From Vibrio ishigakensis (GTDB lineage Bacteria; Pseudomonadota; Gammaproteobacteria; Enterobacterales; Vibrionaceae): a stretch of DNA of 64,000 nt. Positions within the stretch are counted from its first letter, which is position 1, and the number at the start of each line of letters is the position of its first letter. Below, piece by piece: positions 30,688-40,307 of this stretch. A program made the translations under genes and the position numbers. The DNA is taken from the NCBI RefSeq assembly GCF_024347675.1, contig NZ_AP024881.1:186001-250000 (forward strand), in the 5' to 3' direction. The notes under the pieces were generated by a model. The model was not told where the DNA came from. It ran no database searches and saw nothing but the letters and a program-made list of their open reading frames with translations.

Positions 30688-32612
30688 AGATTCAATTCTG
30701 CGTCCAGTTCAGCCTGCATACTCTCTAGGGTCTCTTGGTCACTCATCCATTCCATTTCGACCTCTTCGAGCTCCGCTTTGGCTTCGGCTTGTTGGCTTAA
30801 GACCTGAGTAAGTTTAGCCTTATTTTTCGCCTGATACATTTCTGTATCGCTAAGTTGCTCTTCAAAACCTTCTAAAGCTTGGTTGAGCTTATCCATATGG
30901 GTTTCGAGTTTAGTGATGTTCTTTCGTATCGGTGCGGTTAGCTTGCGAAACTCGGCCTGCTTACGCTTGAGGTCTTTTTTAGCCGCTGCTGAATTCTCTG
31001 TGCTTTTTGGATCAGCATTAGATTCGGCTTTTTTCTGTTGCTTTTGTTGCTCGGTCAGCCATTTGTAGTAATCCACAAGGTCGCCGTCGAAGGGCTCTAC
31101 CATTTGATCGTGTACGAGATACAAATCATCTGTTGTCGCTTTCAATAGATACCTATCGTGACTGACGATTACCATAGCACCCTCGAAGGTTTGAAGGGCA
31201 AGGGTAAGTGCTTGACGCATATCCAGATCTAGGTGGTTGGTGGGTTCATCCAGAAGCAATAGGTTAGGTTTTTGCCAAACTAGCAAAGCTAGCACTAGGC
31301 GAGCCTTCTCACCCCCGGAGAATGGAGCAACCTTATCTAGAGCCTTATCTCCTTGGAAACCGAAACTACCTAGGTAATCACGCAACTGTTGTTCAGTATG
31401 CTTGGGCGCTATCTGCATCATGTGTTGCAGTGGTGTTTCCTCTGGATGGAGGGTCTCTAGTTGATGCTGAGCAAAGTAACCAATCTTCACACCTTGTGAG
31501 TAGGTACACTCACCGGCTTGCGGTTGCAACTCTCCGGAGAGCAATTTGATCAGAGTAGACTTACCCGCACCGTTGCGACCTAAAAGACCGATTCGACTGC
31601 CAGGAACTAGGTTTAGCTTGATCTGATCGAGAACGCGCTTGTCACCATAACCAGCACTGACTTGATCCATCATTACGATAGGGTTAGGCAGTGCATCTGG
31701 CTCTCTAAACTCGAAGCTAAATGGGTTATCAAACTGAGCGGGTAGTACCTTCTCCATGCGCTCGAGCGCCTTAATTCGGCTTTGTGCCTGCCTTGCTTTA
31801 GAGGCCTTGTAGCGGAAGCGGTCGATATAGCTTTGCATATGCGACATCTGCTTTTGCTGCTTCTGGTACATAGCCTGTTGCAACACTAGCTTCTCGGCAC
31901 GCTGCTTCTCGAACGAAGAATAGTTGCCCGTATACTCGTTTAGGGTCTGGTTCTCGATATGAATGATTCGGTTGACCACAGGATCAAGGAAATCACGGTC
32001 GTGGGAGATAACTACGAGCGTGCCGCGGTAGCTCTGAAGCCAGCGCTCTAGCCACATTACCGCATCCAGATCTAAGTGGTTTGTTGGTTCATCCAGTAGT
32101 AGTAGGTCAGAGCGACACAATAGCGCTTGGGCTAGGTTGAGGCGCATACGCCAGCCACCAGAAAACTGGGTTAGGCTCCAATCCATTTGCGGTTGAGAAA
32201 AGCCCAGGCCATCGAGAAGCTCAGCGGCACGAGCACGGATAGAGTATCCACCTATGGTCTCAATCTTGCCATGCAGTTCTGCTACTTTAGTGCCATTGTT
32301 GTCTGCTTCAGCCTGAGCAAGGTCGGCCTCGAGCTGACGATATTCACGGTCACCATCGATCACATACTCTAGAGCTGAACGTTCTAGGGCAGGGGTCTCC
32401 TGTGCAACCCAAGCCAGCTCCCAATGTTTTGGCTGTTTGAAATCCCCTGCATCTATGGACAATTCATCCTTCATCAACGCAAACAGGGTGGATTTACCAC
32501 AGCCGTTCTTGCCCACAAGGCCAACCTTGTCGCCGGGATGAATGGTCGCTGTCGCATTGTCGAGAAGTGCTTTACCACCGCGCAGCAGTTGGATTTCAGA
32601 GAAAGTAATCAT
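30684..32612 (-). CDS. yheS: ABC-F family ATPase YheS
   Basis: A 642-residue ABC-F protein with two ATPase cassettes and no membrane segments. Walker A motifs are GLVGKNGCGKST (about 32) and GLLGRNGAGKST (about 345), with signature motifs FSGGWRMRL and FSGGEKARL and Walker B LLLLDEPTNHLDLD in both halves. The C-terminus is a charged coiled coil (about 530-640). ABC-F proteins act on ribosomes; YheS is implicated in relief of certain stalls. First gene of the minus-strand run towards crp. Confidence 0.95.
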   Translation of the reverse strand: MITFSEIQLLRGGKALLDNATATIHPGDKVGLVGKNGCGKSTLFALMKDELSIDAGDFKQPKHWELAWVAQETPALERSALEYVIDGDREYRQLEADLAQAEADNNGTKVAELHGKIETIGGYSIRARAAELLDGLGFSQPQMDWSLTQFSGGWRMRLNLAQALLCRSDLLLLDEPTNHLDLDAVMWLERWLQSYRGTLVVISHDRDFLDPVVNRIIHIENQTLNEYTGNYSSFEKQRAEKLVLQQAMYQKQQKQMSHMQSYIDRFRYKASKARQAQSRIKALERMEKVLPAQFDNPFSFEFREPDALPNPIVMMDQVSAGYGDKRVLDQIKLNLVPGSRIGLLGRNGAGKSTLIKLLSGELQPQAGECTYSQGVKIGYFAQHQLETLHPEETPLQHMMQIAPKHTEQQLRDYLGSFGFQGDKALDKVAPFSGGEKARLVLALLVWQKPNLLLLDEPTNHLDLDMRQALTLALQTFEGAMVIVSHDRYLLKATTDDLYLVHDQMVEPFDGDLVDYYKWLTEQQKQQKKAESNADPKSTENSAAAKKDLKRKQAEFRKLTAPIRKNITKLETHMDKLNQALEGFEEQLSDTEMYQAKNKAKLTQVLSQQAEAKAELEEVEMEWMSDQETLESMQAELDAELNL

Positions 32613-32740
32613 GAGAGCCGTATATTGATAATCTTGGCAGGCATATTAGGCGTTAGTGTGTCAAAAGTCGAACATACCTAGCATTAGCTAAGGTTTTGCA
32701 ATGAATTTAATATGTTAGGATAGAAGCCTCGAAGGGAATT

Positions 32741-33340
32741 ATGGGAAGACGTCAAGGAATGACAGAGGAAACCGCAAATAGCTCACCTAAGGTTTTGGTG
32801 ATCTATGCACACCCTGAGCCAAACAGCTCAGTAGCCAATCGCTCTATGATAGAGCAGATCAAAGCGCTACCTAATGTCACAGTGCATGACCTCTATGCCG
32901 AGTATCCTGACTTCTTTATTGATATTGCAGCCGAGCATGAGCGCCTGTTGCAACACGACGTTATCGTCTTTCAACATCCAATGTTTCTCTATTCTTGCCC
33001 TGCATTACTAAAAGAGTGGATGGATAGGGTGTTAGATAAAGGCTTTGCTTTTGGACAGCAATGTTCCTTAAAGGGTAAACACTGGCGTAGCGTTATTACT
33101 ACCGGTGGTAAATCTGAAGCTTTTTCTCCTGAAGGTTACAATAAATACCCTCTAGAACAGATACTGCAACCCTTTGAACTGACCGCTGCCTTATGCCAAA
33201 TGCACTGGTTTGAACCACTCATACTCTATTGGGCTCGTAACGTGTCAGACGTTGAAAGACTGCAGCACGCTTTAGATTATGCCAAGTGGCTGAGTGACCC
33301 ATTCTCCGAGCTCAATGGAGGTAACAATGGCGATAAATAA
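32741..33340 (+). CDS. kefG: glutathione-regulated potassium efflux ancillary protein KefG
   Basis: A 199-residue flavodoxin-like NAD(P)H quinone oxidoreductase with VLVIYAHPEPNSSVANRSM at about 18-36 and FQHPMFLYSCPALLKEWMDRV. KefG binds and is required for full activity of the KefB K+/H+ antiporter. ATG at 32741 has an AAGGG site 5 bp upstream; the ATG at 32759 has no usable spacing. It overlaps kefB by 14 bp and is divergent from yheS. Confidence 0.93.
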   Translation: MGRRQGMTEETANSSPKVLVIYAHPEPNSSVANRSMIEQIKALPNVTVHDLYAEYPDFFIDIAAEHERLLQHDVIVFQHPMFLYSCPALLKEWMDRVLDKGFAFGQQCSLKGKHWRSVITTGGKSEAFSPEGYNKYPLEQILQPFELTAALCQMHWFEPLILYWARNVSDVERLQHALDYAKWLSDPFSELNGGNNGDK

Positions 33341-35138
33341 CGACCTTATCCAAAGTGGCGTGCTGTTCCTCAGTGCTGCTGTGATCGCAGTGCCATTGGC
33401 TCAAAGACTAGGACTTGGCAGTGTCATAGGCTACCTAATTGCAGGTGTCACTATTGGCCCTTGGGGGTTTGGCCTTATCAGCGATGTGGATGCCATACTC
33501 CATTTCTCTGAACTCGGTGTAGTGCTCCTTCTATTCCTGATTGGTCTAGAACTGAATCCTAAGAAACTGTGGGCTATGAGAGTCCCTATATTGGGTTTGG
33601 GTGGTGCTCAGGTGGTGTTGACTACATTGTTGATCGCCATGGTAGCTAACTTTTTAGGGCAGTCTTGGGCAAGTAGCCTTGCGATAGGTATGGGGCTCGC
33701 GCTTTCTTCAACCGCCATCGCGCTGCGTATCATTGATGAGCTTGAATTGTCAGGCAAAGAAGCGGGGCAGTCTGGCTTTGCGGTGCTCCTTTTCCAAGAT
33801 ATCGCCGTGATCCCTATGCTGGCATTGCTTCCCGTTCTGGCTGGCAATGTGGCCGGTAATTGGTCTGATGTAGGTATTAAGGTCGGGGCCGTTGTCGGTC
33901 TATTGGTGGCAGGTCACTTCTTGCTGCGACCGCTATTTAGGCACGTTTTACTGAGCGGCACACGAGAGCTTTTCACTGCAGCAGCTCTACTAGTGGTGTT
34001 GGGTATCGCTGTGTTTATGCAATACCTTGGTCTTTCGATGGCTTTGGGGACTTTCTTAGCTGGTGTACTGCTTGCAGAGAGTGAATATCGCCACGAGCTT
34101 GAGATAACCATAGAGCCGTTCAAAGGTCTTTTACTTGGTTTGTTCTTTATCTCGGTAGGGATGTCGGTAAACCTTGGCCTTCTTCTTGAAAAGCCAGTGC
34201 TTATTCTGCTCACTGTTGTAGGCCTAGTGGTGCTGAAAGGCTATATCTTATATGGTTTAGCCCGTTTGTTCGGTTTGAAATCTAAGTCTCGCAGTCGCAT
34301 GTCGGCCATCCTGAGTCAGGGGGGTGAGTTTGCCTTCGTTATCTTTACTGTAGCCCTCGCGTTAGGACTATTGGATGATTCGGTTTCGAGTTTTTTGCTG
34401 GTGGTAGTAAGTTTGTCCATGGTGACTACGCCACTTCTACTTAAGGGACAAAGTTGGTGGTACGCGCGTAGTATTAACTCGACTCAAGAAGAAGAGGCCG
34501 CAGAGCCTATGGGTGATAGAAAGCCGAGGGTTATCGTGGCAGGTTTTGGTCGCTTTGGTCAGGTGATAGGGCGCTTGATGTATGCCAATAAGGTGAAGAT
34601 AACCATCTTGGAGAGTGATGCGAGCCAGATAAAACTGCTGCGTAAGTTTGGCTATAAGGTTTACTACGGTGAGGCAACCAACCTTGACTTGCTAAGAGCA
34701 GCCGGAGCAAATACCGCTGAAGCCATAGTGTTATGTACCGACTCTCCTGATGAGGTGCTACAAACTGCAGACCTGTGTCAGCAACACTTCCCGCATTTAA
34801 AAATACTGGCTCGTGCCCGCAGTCGTGTAGAGGCGTATCAATTGCTTAACCATGGTGTGACCTCGTATTCACGCGAGACCTTCTTAGGGGCACTGGATTT
34901 AGGTCGTCAGCTTCTTATCTCCCTAGGAATGCACCCACACCAAGCCACCCGAGCGCAAAAGCATTTCAATAAACTCGACAACACTATGCTAGAAGAGCTG
35001 ATGCCACAGCATAGTGATGAAAAGAATCTGGCTCTTAGAGCCAAGGAAGCACGTAAAGAGCTAGAAGAGATCTTCGATCGTGAGATGGAGAACGAACGTC
35101 AATCTAGCCATTTTTGGAACAAAAGAGATGAACATTAA
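33327..35138 (+). CDS. kefB: glutathione-gated K+/H+ antiporter KefB
   Basis: A 603-residue inner membrane transporter. About twelve membrane segments of the CPA2 fold fill residues 1-380 (GYLIAGVTIGPWG, FSELGVVLLLFLIGLELNP), followed by an RCK/TrkA-N domain starting with VIVAGFGRFGQVIGRLM (near 400) that binds NAD(H) and glutathione. Electrophile-glutathione adducts open it, acidifying the cytosol for protection. ATG at 33327 follows GGAGG by 5 bp; upstream in-frame codons overlap kefG. Confidence 0.95.
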   Translation: MAINNDLIQSGVLFLSAAVIAVPLAQRLGLGSVIGYLIAGVTIGPWGFGLISDVDAILHFSELGVVLLLFLIGLELNPKKLWAMRVPILGLGGAQVVLTTLLIAMVANFLGQSWASSLAIGMGLALSSTAIALRIIDELELSGKEAGQSGFAVLLFQDIAVIPMLALLPVLAGNVAGNWSDVGIKVGAVVGLLVAGHFLLRPLFRHVLLSGTRELFTAAALLVVLGIAVFMQYLGLSMALGTFLAGVLLAESEYRHELEITIEPFKGLLLGLFFISVGMSVNLGLLLEKPVLILLTVVGLVVLKGYILYGLARLFGLKSKSRSRMSAILSQGGEFAFVIFTVALALGLLDDSVSSFLLVVVSLSMVTTPLLLKGQSWWYARSINSTQEEEAAEPMGDRKPRVIVAGFGRFGQVIGRLMYANKVKITILESDASQIKLLRKFGYKVYYGEATNLDLLRAAGANTAEAIVLCTDSPDEVLQTADLCQQHFPHLKILARARSRVEAYQLLNHGVTSYSRETFLGALDLGRQLLISLGMHPHQATRAQKHFNKLDNTMLEELMPQHSDEKNLALRAKEARKELEEIFDREMENERQSSHFWNKRDEH

Positions 35139-35322
35139 AAAGCGATTCATTGCTGGAGCGCAATGTCCAGAATGCAGCGAAACGGATACCTTACGTTGGT
35201 GGGAAGAAAATAAGGTGGAATGGGTTGAGTGTGTGGCTTGCAATCACACCCAGCAGCGCCTAACCAAAGAACAAGAACAGGCTGCGTCGGAGCAATCTGT
35301 TATCGGTATTTTTAAGCCCTAG
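35128..35322 (+). CDS. yheV: YheV family putative metal-binding protein
   Basis: A 64-residue protein with two CxxC knuckles, CPEC and CVAC, forming a probable zinc ribbon. It starts MNIKKRFIAGAQCPEC as in the YheV (DUF2387) family, which follows kefB in E. coli too. It overlaps the kefB stop by 11 bp. Function unknown. Confidence 0.88.
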   Translation: MNIKKRFIAGAQCPECSETDTLRWWEENKVEWVECVACNHTQQRLTKEQEQAASEQSVIGIFKP

Positions 35323-35386
35323 CAATCCCCATACTTAATCTGTATGATTGCGGCTCTTTTTTGAACAATCACTATTCGGAGTGACT

Positions 35387-35950
35387 ATGAAAATCGACAA
35401 TAACTCAGTTGTAAGCCTTGCTTACCAAGTAAAAGTGGAAGAAGGCGTAGTTGTTGATCAAGCGAGCGTTGAAGCTCCTCTAGACTATCTGCACGGCCAC
35501 AACAACCTAGTTACTGGCCTAGAAAATGCTCTAACAGGTCGCTCTGTGGGTGAGAAGTTCAGCGTAACTGTAGGCCCTGAAGAAGCATACGGTGAGCATA
35601 GTGATGCTATGGTTCAACGTGTTCCTGCCGACGTATTCCAAGGCGTTGAGCAAATCGAAGTTGGCATGCGTTTCCTAGCAGACACAGACCAAGGCCCTAT
35701 CCCAGTTGAAGTGACTGAAGTAGATGGTGACTTTGTAGTAGTTGACGGTAACCACATGCTGGCTGGCCAAACTCTAACATTTGATGTTGAAGTTGTTGCC
35801 ATTCGTGAAGCAACTGCAGATGAGATCGAGCACGGTCACATCCACAAAAAAGGTGGCTGCTGTGGTGGCGGTGAAAAAGCTGACGACCACGAATGCTGTG
35901 GTGGTAAAGGCGATTGCTCAAACGGCGACGACTGCTGCTCAAGCCACTAA
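35387..35950 (+). CDS. slyD: FKBP-type peptidyl-prolyl isomerase SlyD
   Basis: A 187-residue cytosolic isomerase, chaperone and metal carrier. The FKBP domain with inserted flap occupies about 1-145, and the tail from about 150 is rich in His and Cys (HIHKKGGCCGGG, HECCGGKGDC, DDCCSSH) and binds nickel; in E. coli SlyD delivers Ni to hydrogenase maturation. ATG at 35387 with an upstream CGGAG site is chosen over the longer open frame because MKIDNNSVVSLAYQV is the family start. Confidence 0.95.
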   Translation: MKIDNNSVVSLAYQVKVEEGVVVDQASVEAPLDYLHGHNNLVTGLENALTGRSVGEKFSVTVGPEEAYGEHSDAMVQRVPADVFQGVEQIEVGMRFLADTDQGPIPVEVTEVDGDFVVVDGNHMLAGQTLTFDVEVVAIREATADEIEHGHIHKKGGCCGGGEKADDHECCGGKGDCSNGDDCCSSH

Positions 35951-36006
35951 GAATTTTTACAACCTTAATGTGCTAAAAGCGCACTTTGAGTTTGTTTAGT
36001 TATACT

Positions 36007-36036
36007 AAGCCTCCCAATCATTGGGGGGCTTTTTTG
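36007..36036 (+). terminator. terminator after slyD
   Basis: AAGCCTCCCAA (36007-36017), loop TCA, TTGGGGGGCTT (36021-36031), then T run. One G-U pair. It separates slyD from iaaA. Confidence 0.88.
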
Positions 36037-36058
36037 GTTTTAGAACGAAGGAAATGTT

Positions 36059-37000
36059 ATGCAACAACCGATCAGTATCGCTATCCATGGTGGCGCCGGC
36101 ACCATCTTAAGAGAAAAAATGAGCGCAGAGCTCCAGCAAGAAGTGCTAGGTGTTCTGGAGGCTTCAGTACGTGCAGGTTATACGGTGCTTGAACAAGGTG
36201 GCGATGCGGCCGATGCGACTATAGCGGCGGTTAAGGTGATGGAAGACTCTCCGCTATTTAATGCGGGCAAAGGTTCAGTGCTAACCCATGAAGAGCATAT
36301 CGAGATGGATGCCTCTATCATGCATGGTAAAGACCTCAATGCTGGGGCAGTTGCAGGTATAAAGGGAATTAAGAACCCAATCGAGCTCGCCAATTCAGTG
36401 ATGAAAAACAGCAATCATGTGTTCTTGATTGCCGATGGCGCGCACAGATTTGCCAAGGCGCAAGGCTTTGAGTTCGTGGATGAGTCTTACTTCATTACTG
36501 AGCGCCGAGTTGAGCAGCTCAGAAGCATGAAGGCTAAAGGAGAGTTTGCGCTCTCTGAGAGTAAATACCCAGATGACAAAAAATACGGCACTGTAGGTGC
36601 AGTGGCACTGGATAGCCAAGGTAACCTGGCAGCCGCTACCAGTACTGGCGGCGTAACCAATAAGAAGTTTGGTCGCGTGGGTGATAGCCCAATCATAGGC
36701 GCTGGCACTCATGCTGAGAACGGTAATGTGGCCGTGTCCACTACAGGCGTAGGCGAATACTTTATCCGTAAGCAGGTTGCAGGCGATCTTGCTGCACGCA
36801 TGCGTTATCTGAATGAAAACGTTCACACTGCTTCAGAGCATGTTATTCATGGTGAGTTAGAAGCTATGGGCGGAGAGGGCGGTTTGATTGCCCTTGATGC
36901 TAAAGGTGATATTCATTTTGCGATGAACAGCTCAGGTATGTACCGAGCTGCTATCGATGTTCACGGTAATCTTGAAGTAAAGATCTACGCGGACGAGTGA
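36059..37000 (+). CDS. iaaA: isoaspartyl peptidase/L-asparaginase
   Basis: A 313-residue N-terminal nucleophile hydrolase of the plant-type asparaginase family. It begins with IAIHGGAGTI, and the autocleavage nucleophile is Thr178 in KKYGTVGAVAL, so the precursor should split into alpha and beta subunits. It hydrolyses isoaspartyl dipeptides and asparagine. A GAAGGAA ribosome site precedes the start. It faces slyX, whose 3' end lies only 3 bp away. Confidence 0.92.
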   Translation: MQQPISIAIHGGAGTILREKMSAELQQEVLGVLEASVRAGYTVLEQGGDAADATIAAVKVMEDSPLFNAGKGSVLTHEEHIEMDASIMHGKDLNAGAVAGIKGIKNPIELANSVMKNSNHVFLIADGAHRFAKAQGFEFVDESYFITERRVEQLRSMKAKGEFALSESKYPDDKKYGTVGAVALDSQGNLAAATSTGGVTNKKFGRVGDSPIIGAGTHAENGNVAVSTTGVGEYFIRKQVAGDLAARMRYLNENVHTASEHVIHGELEAMGGEGGLIALDAKGDIHFAMNSSGMYRAAIDVHGNLEVKIYADE

Positions 37001-37003
37001 CTA

Positions 37004-37252
37004 TTAGTAATGAGGCGGTGGCGTCTCTTCTGATTGGTCGGCAAGGTTGGAGGTTTCCATGTTCTTCACCTTGCCAACAATATACTTCATCTGCTGCTCC
37101 ATCTTACTGATCAGCATCTGCTGTTGGCTTAGCGCCTCGTTTAATTCTTCGATGGTTTGCTCTTGAAAAGCCATTTTGCATTCCAAGTCATCCACTTTGT
37201 GTGTGAGCTGCTCGATGAGCTCACTAACTTCTGCTTTGTTAGTCATAACCAA
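37004..37252 (-). CDS. slyX: SlyX family protein
   Basis: An 82-residue coiled-coil protein: most of it is heptad-like (LEQLTHKVDDLECKMAF-type repeats) and it ends in the typical EETPPPHY. SlyX is named for location near slyD; no function is known. It is divergent from fkpA. Confidence 0.93.
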   Translation of the reverse strand: MVMTNKAEVSELIEQLTHKVDDLECKMAFQEQTIEELNEALSQQQMLISKMEQQMKYIVGKVKNMETSNLADQSEETPPPHY

Positions 37253-37289
37253 TATTCTTCGTTTTTAATAGTGAGCAAGTTTACATTAG

Positions 37290-37408
37290 GGAACTATTTC
37301 AAAAAATAGGGTCTATAAGCTATCAATTCAATTTTCTGTGTGTTTATCTCTTTCTGACATGGAAATGACAACAATATGTTGCTGTAATTGAACGATAAAA
37401 CGTACACT
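37290..37408 (+). promoter_or_regulatory. fkpA promoter region, possible sigma-E and sigma-70 promoters
   Basis: GGAACTA (37290-37296) and TCTAT (37312-37316) are 15 bp apart, resembling a sigma-E promoter (GGAACTT and TCTGA/TCAAA); fkpA is a sigma-E gene in E. coli. A second candidate is TTGCTG (37379) with TACACT (37403), 18 bp apart. Both need mapping of 5' ends. Confidence 0.4.
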
Positions 37409-37519
37409 TACCTGTATTCGCACGACTAGCTTTGCATTAGACTGCAAACAAACGGTCACGAAAAAGTGGCATTTTATGTGCCCCACAACCAATGGCTTGG
37501 CCATGAATTGGAGATTTAA

Positions 37520-38305
37520 ATGAAATCAATGCTAAAACTTTCTCTGCTTGCAGCTACCGTTGCGCTAGCAGTAGGCTGTCAAAAAGAAGAAGCACCAGCA
37601 GCAAACACTGAAGCTGCTCCAGAAGCGACGACTGAAGCTGCAGCAATGCAGTTTAATAACGATGATGAAAAAGCAGCGTACGCAATCGGTGTTTCTTTCG
37701 CGACTTACCTGAAAGCAAGTGTAGAGAAGCCTCGTGAGATTGGCATTGACCTAAGCGACGAGATGGTTCTTAAAGGCATTACTGATGCATTCTCTGGTAA
37801 TGCTGGCCTGAACGAAGATGAAATCCGCACAGCTCTAGAAGGCCTAGACAAGCGTGTTAGCGATAAGATGGCTGCAGATGCAAAAGCGAAATCAGAAGCT
37901 GCACTAAAAGCTGGCGAAGATTTCCGTGCAGAATTTGCTAAACAAGAAGGCGTTCAGCAAACTGAGTCTGGTCTTCTATACCAAGTTGAGACTCAAGGCG
38001 AAGGCCCAACACCAAAAGAGACTGACGTAGTTAAGGTACATTACGTAGGTACTCTAACTGACGGTACTCAGTTCGACAGCTCTGTAGAGCGTGGCGAACC
38101 AGCTACATTCCCTCTAAACCGTGTTATCCCGGGTTGGACTGAGGGCGTTCAGCTAATGAACGTTGGCTCTAAGTACAAGTTCGTTATCCCGCCTGAGCTA
38201 GCATACGGCGACCAAGAGTCTCCAGCTATCCCTGCAAACTCTACTCTAGTATTTGAGGTAGAGCTTCTAGGTATCGAAACTCCAGAAGCAACACCAGCTC
38301 AATAA
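37520..38305 (+). CDS. fkpA: FKBP-type peptidyl-prolyl isomerase FkpA (secreted, possible lipoprotein)
   Basis: A 261-residue cell-envelope foldase. The N-terminal signal ends LAVGC at about residue 20, which could be a lipobox, followed by an Ala/Glu-rich linker. Residues about 42-140 are the dimerising helical domain and about 150-255 the FKBP domain (VHYVGTLTDGTQFDSSVERGEPATFPLNRVIPGW in parts). E. coli FkpA is soluble in the periplasm, so the cysteine is a notable difference. Isolated between its own promoter and a terminator. Confidence 0.93.
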   Translation: MKSMLKLSLLAATVALAVGCQKEEAPAANTEAAPEATTEAAAMQFNNDDEKAAYAIGVSFATYLKASVEKPREIGIDLSDEMVLKGITDAFSGNAGLNEDEIRTALEGLDKRVSDKMAADAKAKSEAALKAGEDFRAEFAKQEGVQQTESGLLYQVETQGEGPTPKETDVVKVHYVGTLTDGTQFDSSVERGEPATFPLNRVIPGWTEGVQLMNVGSKYKFVIPPELAYGDQESPAIPANSTLVFEVELLGIETPEATPAQ

Positions 38306-38323
38306 TCTTGAGTGATTGATTAG

Positions 38324-38351
38324 AAAACCGAGGCTTGTCCTCGGTTTTTTT
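38324..38351 (+). terminator. terminator after fkpA
   Basis: ACCGAGG (38327-38333) pairs with CCTCGGT (38339-38345) across CTTGT, followed by a T run. Confidence 0.9.
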
Positions 38352-38514
38352 GTACCTAAGACTGAGAAGTTCAATTAAATCAGAGAGCTTTTGACCTGAA
38401 AGTCATGATTCAGATCAGATTAATAGTGACTTAAATCTAACCTATTACATCTTTTTTAAAATAATCTGATAAACTTTGGCGTAATATTTGAGTTTCAATT
38501 TGGCGGAATCCTAA

Positions 38515-39225
38515 GTGCAATACGAACCCCTACACGCAGAGTCTCTTCTAGAGATGGAATCGGTAGACGTTAAACCCTTTACCGATCATGACAAAATTAT
38601 CCTACGCTCATACGAAGCGGTAGTGGACGGGATTGCCAGCCTTATCGGGCCTTTCTGTGAGATCGTTCTGCACTCTCTAGAAGACCTAAATACCTCGGCT
38701 ATTCGTATCGCAAATGGTGAGAACACCGGGCGTCAAGTAGGTTCGCCTATTACCGACCTTGCACTTAAGATGCTAAAAGATATTGAAGGCTCAGAGCGCA
38801 ATTTCTCTCGTTCATACTTTACCCGCGCCAAGGGTGGGGTGCTGATGAAGTCTATCACTGTGGCTATCCGCAATGGTGATAACCGCGTGATTGGTCTTCT
38901 GTGTATCAACGTAAACCTTGATGCACCTTTCTCTTCTGTGTTGCAATCCTTTATGCCGACGGAAGAAGCAGAAGCGGCGGCATCATCGGTTAACTTTGCT
39001 AGTGATGTGGAAGAACTGGTGGACCAGACCGTTGAGCGCACTATCGATGAAGTAAATGCCGATAAAAGTGTATCTAACAACACCAAGAATCGTCAGATCG
39101 TTATGGAGCTATACGACAAGGGCATCTTTGACATAAAAGATGCGATCAACCGTGTAGCTGATCGTCTGAACATCTCTAAACACACCGTTTATCTGTACAT
39201 CCGCCAGCGTAAAACTGGAGAGTAA
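38515..39225 (+). CDS. YheO-like transcriptional regulator (PAS-like plus helix-turn-helix)
   Basis: A 236-residue protein of the YheO/DauR family. The N-terminal YheO PAS-like domain shows ILRSYEAVVDGIASLIGPFCEIVLHSLEDL in parts, and the C-terminal helix-turn-helix is IKDAINRVADRLNISKHTVYLYIRQ (residues about 205-229). Ligand unknown. GTG at 38515 is the only start giving the full N-terminus. It precedes tusD by 3 bp, so it is the first gene of the yheO-tusDCB unit. Confidence 0.9.
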   Translation: MQYEPLHAESLLEMESVDVKPFTDHDKIILRSYEAVVDGIASLIGPFCEIVLHSLEDLNTSAIRIANGENTGRQVGSPITDLALKMLKDIEGSERNFSRSYFTRAKGGVLMKSITVAIRNGDNRVIGLLCINVNLDAPFSSVLQSFMPTEEAEAAASSVNFASDVEELVDQTVERTIDEVNADKSVSNNTKNRQIVMELYDKGIFDIKDAINRVADRLNISKHTVYLYIRQRKTGE

Positions 39226-39228
39226 GCA

Positions 39229-39621
39229 GTGAGTCTTACCTACACCCTAGTAGTGAATGGCAATGTGTATGGAGATCAAGGTCCCCTGAATGCCTACCAG
39301 TTTGCTCAGGCCTTGATAAAGAAAGGTCACCGCTTGGTGAGCGTCTTTTTCTATCAGCAGGGTGTAAGTAATGGTAATGGCTTAACCGTGCCGGCCAATG
39401 ATGAGTTTGATCTGGTAGCCGCGTGGCAACAGCTAGCTGCTGAGCATGGCGTGCAACTTCAAACCTGCGTAGCCGCAGCTCTGCGCCGTGGTGTGGTAGG
39501 GGAAGAAGAGGCGAAGCTGAATCAGCTTTCTCGCACTAACCTTGCCGATGGCTTTGAACAGTCTGGTTTGGGTAGCTTGGCAGAAGTCCTTTTAACCCAA
39601 GATAGGGTGGTGCAGTTTTGA
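39229..39621 (+). CDS. tusD: sulfurtransferase TusD
   Basis: A 130-residue DsrE-family protein starting at GTG. TusBCD relays sulfur from TusA to TusE for 2-thiouridine formation in tRNA wobble positions. The sulfur-accepting cysteine is Cys80 in [13 protein letters not shown], equivalent to Cys78 of E. coli. It overlaps tusC by 4 bp. Confidence 0.94.
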   Translation: MSLTYTLVVNGNVYGDQGPLNAYQFAQALIKKGHRLVSVFFYQQGVSNGNGLTVPANDEFDLVAAWQQLAAEHGVQLQTCVAAALRRGVVGEEEAKLNQLSRTNLADGFEQSGLGSLAEVLLTQDRVVQF

Positions 39622-39974
39622 AACAGCTTGGTTTTATCTTTTCTTCAGCACCGCACTCAACTGCTCAAGGTCGTGAAGGACTCGATGCTATCTTGGCAAC
39701 CTCTGCGCTTAGCGAGAACATTGCTGTTTTCTTTATAGGGCAGGGAGTGAATCAATTGCTCAAACATCAGCAACCTCAATCTATACTGAGTCGTGACTAT
39801 ATCGCAGCCTTTCGTTTGTTTGACCTTTATGATGTCGAGCAGGTGTATGTGTGCGAGTCGAGCCTGAATGAGCTTGGTTTTGAGCAAGGTGACCTTATCC
39901 TTGATTGCGAGTTTTTGTCTAAACAACAGATTGCAGAAAAGCTGTCTGATTGTGTGCAGGTTTTGAGGTTCTAG
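39618..39974 (+). CDS. tusC: sulfur relay protein TusC
   Basis: A 118-residue DsrF-like subunit of the TusBCD hexamer. [23 protein letters not shown] (in parts) corresponds to the E. coli N-terminus. The start is TTG at 39618, overlapping the tusD stop in TTGA, and no ATG or GTG alternative fits. Confidence 0.93.
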   Translation: MKQLGFIFSSAPHSTAQGREGLDAILATSALSENIAVFFIGQGVNQLLKHQQPQSILSRDYIAAFRLFDLYDVEQVYVCESSLNELGFEQGDLILDCEFLSKQQIAEKLSDCVQVLRF

Positions 39975-40247
39975 ATGCTACATATCATTTCTAACTTAGA
40001 ATCCCTCAAGCAGGCGACTGAATATGCCTCAAGCAAAGATGAGTTCTTGCTAGTGCAAGACGCGGTATATGCTGTCAATCCGAAGCATTTCGCTCATAGT
40101 AAGTTGAATGCGCACAATAGTTATGCCCTTTCTGCTGATGTAGAGGCGAGAGGCCTATCAGAGAAAGCAGGCTCAGCTATCGAGCTAGTAGACTTCGCAG
40201 GCTTCGTTGATCTCACCGCTGAGCACAGTAAATCTATAACTTGGTAA
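39975..40247 (+). CDS. tusB: sulfur relay protein TusB
   Basis: A 90-residue DsrH-family subunit of TusBCD. It begins MLHIISNLESLKQA and includes LLVQDAVYAVN, both typical. It begins immediately after the tusC stop. Its end precedes the strong rpsL promoter region. Confidence 0.9.
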   Translation: MLHIISNLESLKQATEYASSKDEFLLVQDAVYAVNPKHFAHSKLNAHNSYALSADVEARGLSEKAGSAIELVDFAGFVDLTAEHSKSITW

Positions 40248-40307
40248 CAGGATTGGTGGCGATTGGCTCGCTGGCTGATTGCTGTACAAAAAAGATCCGT
40301 ATATTTC

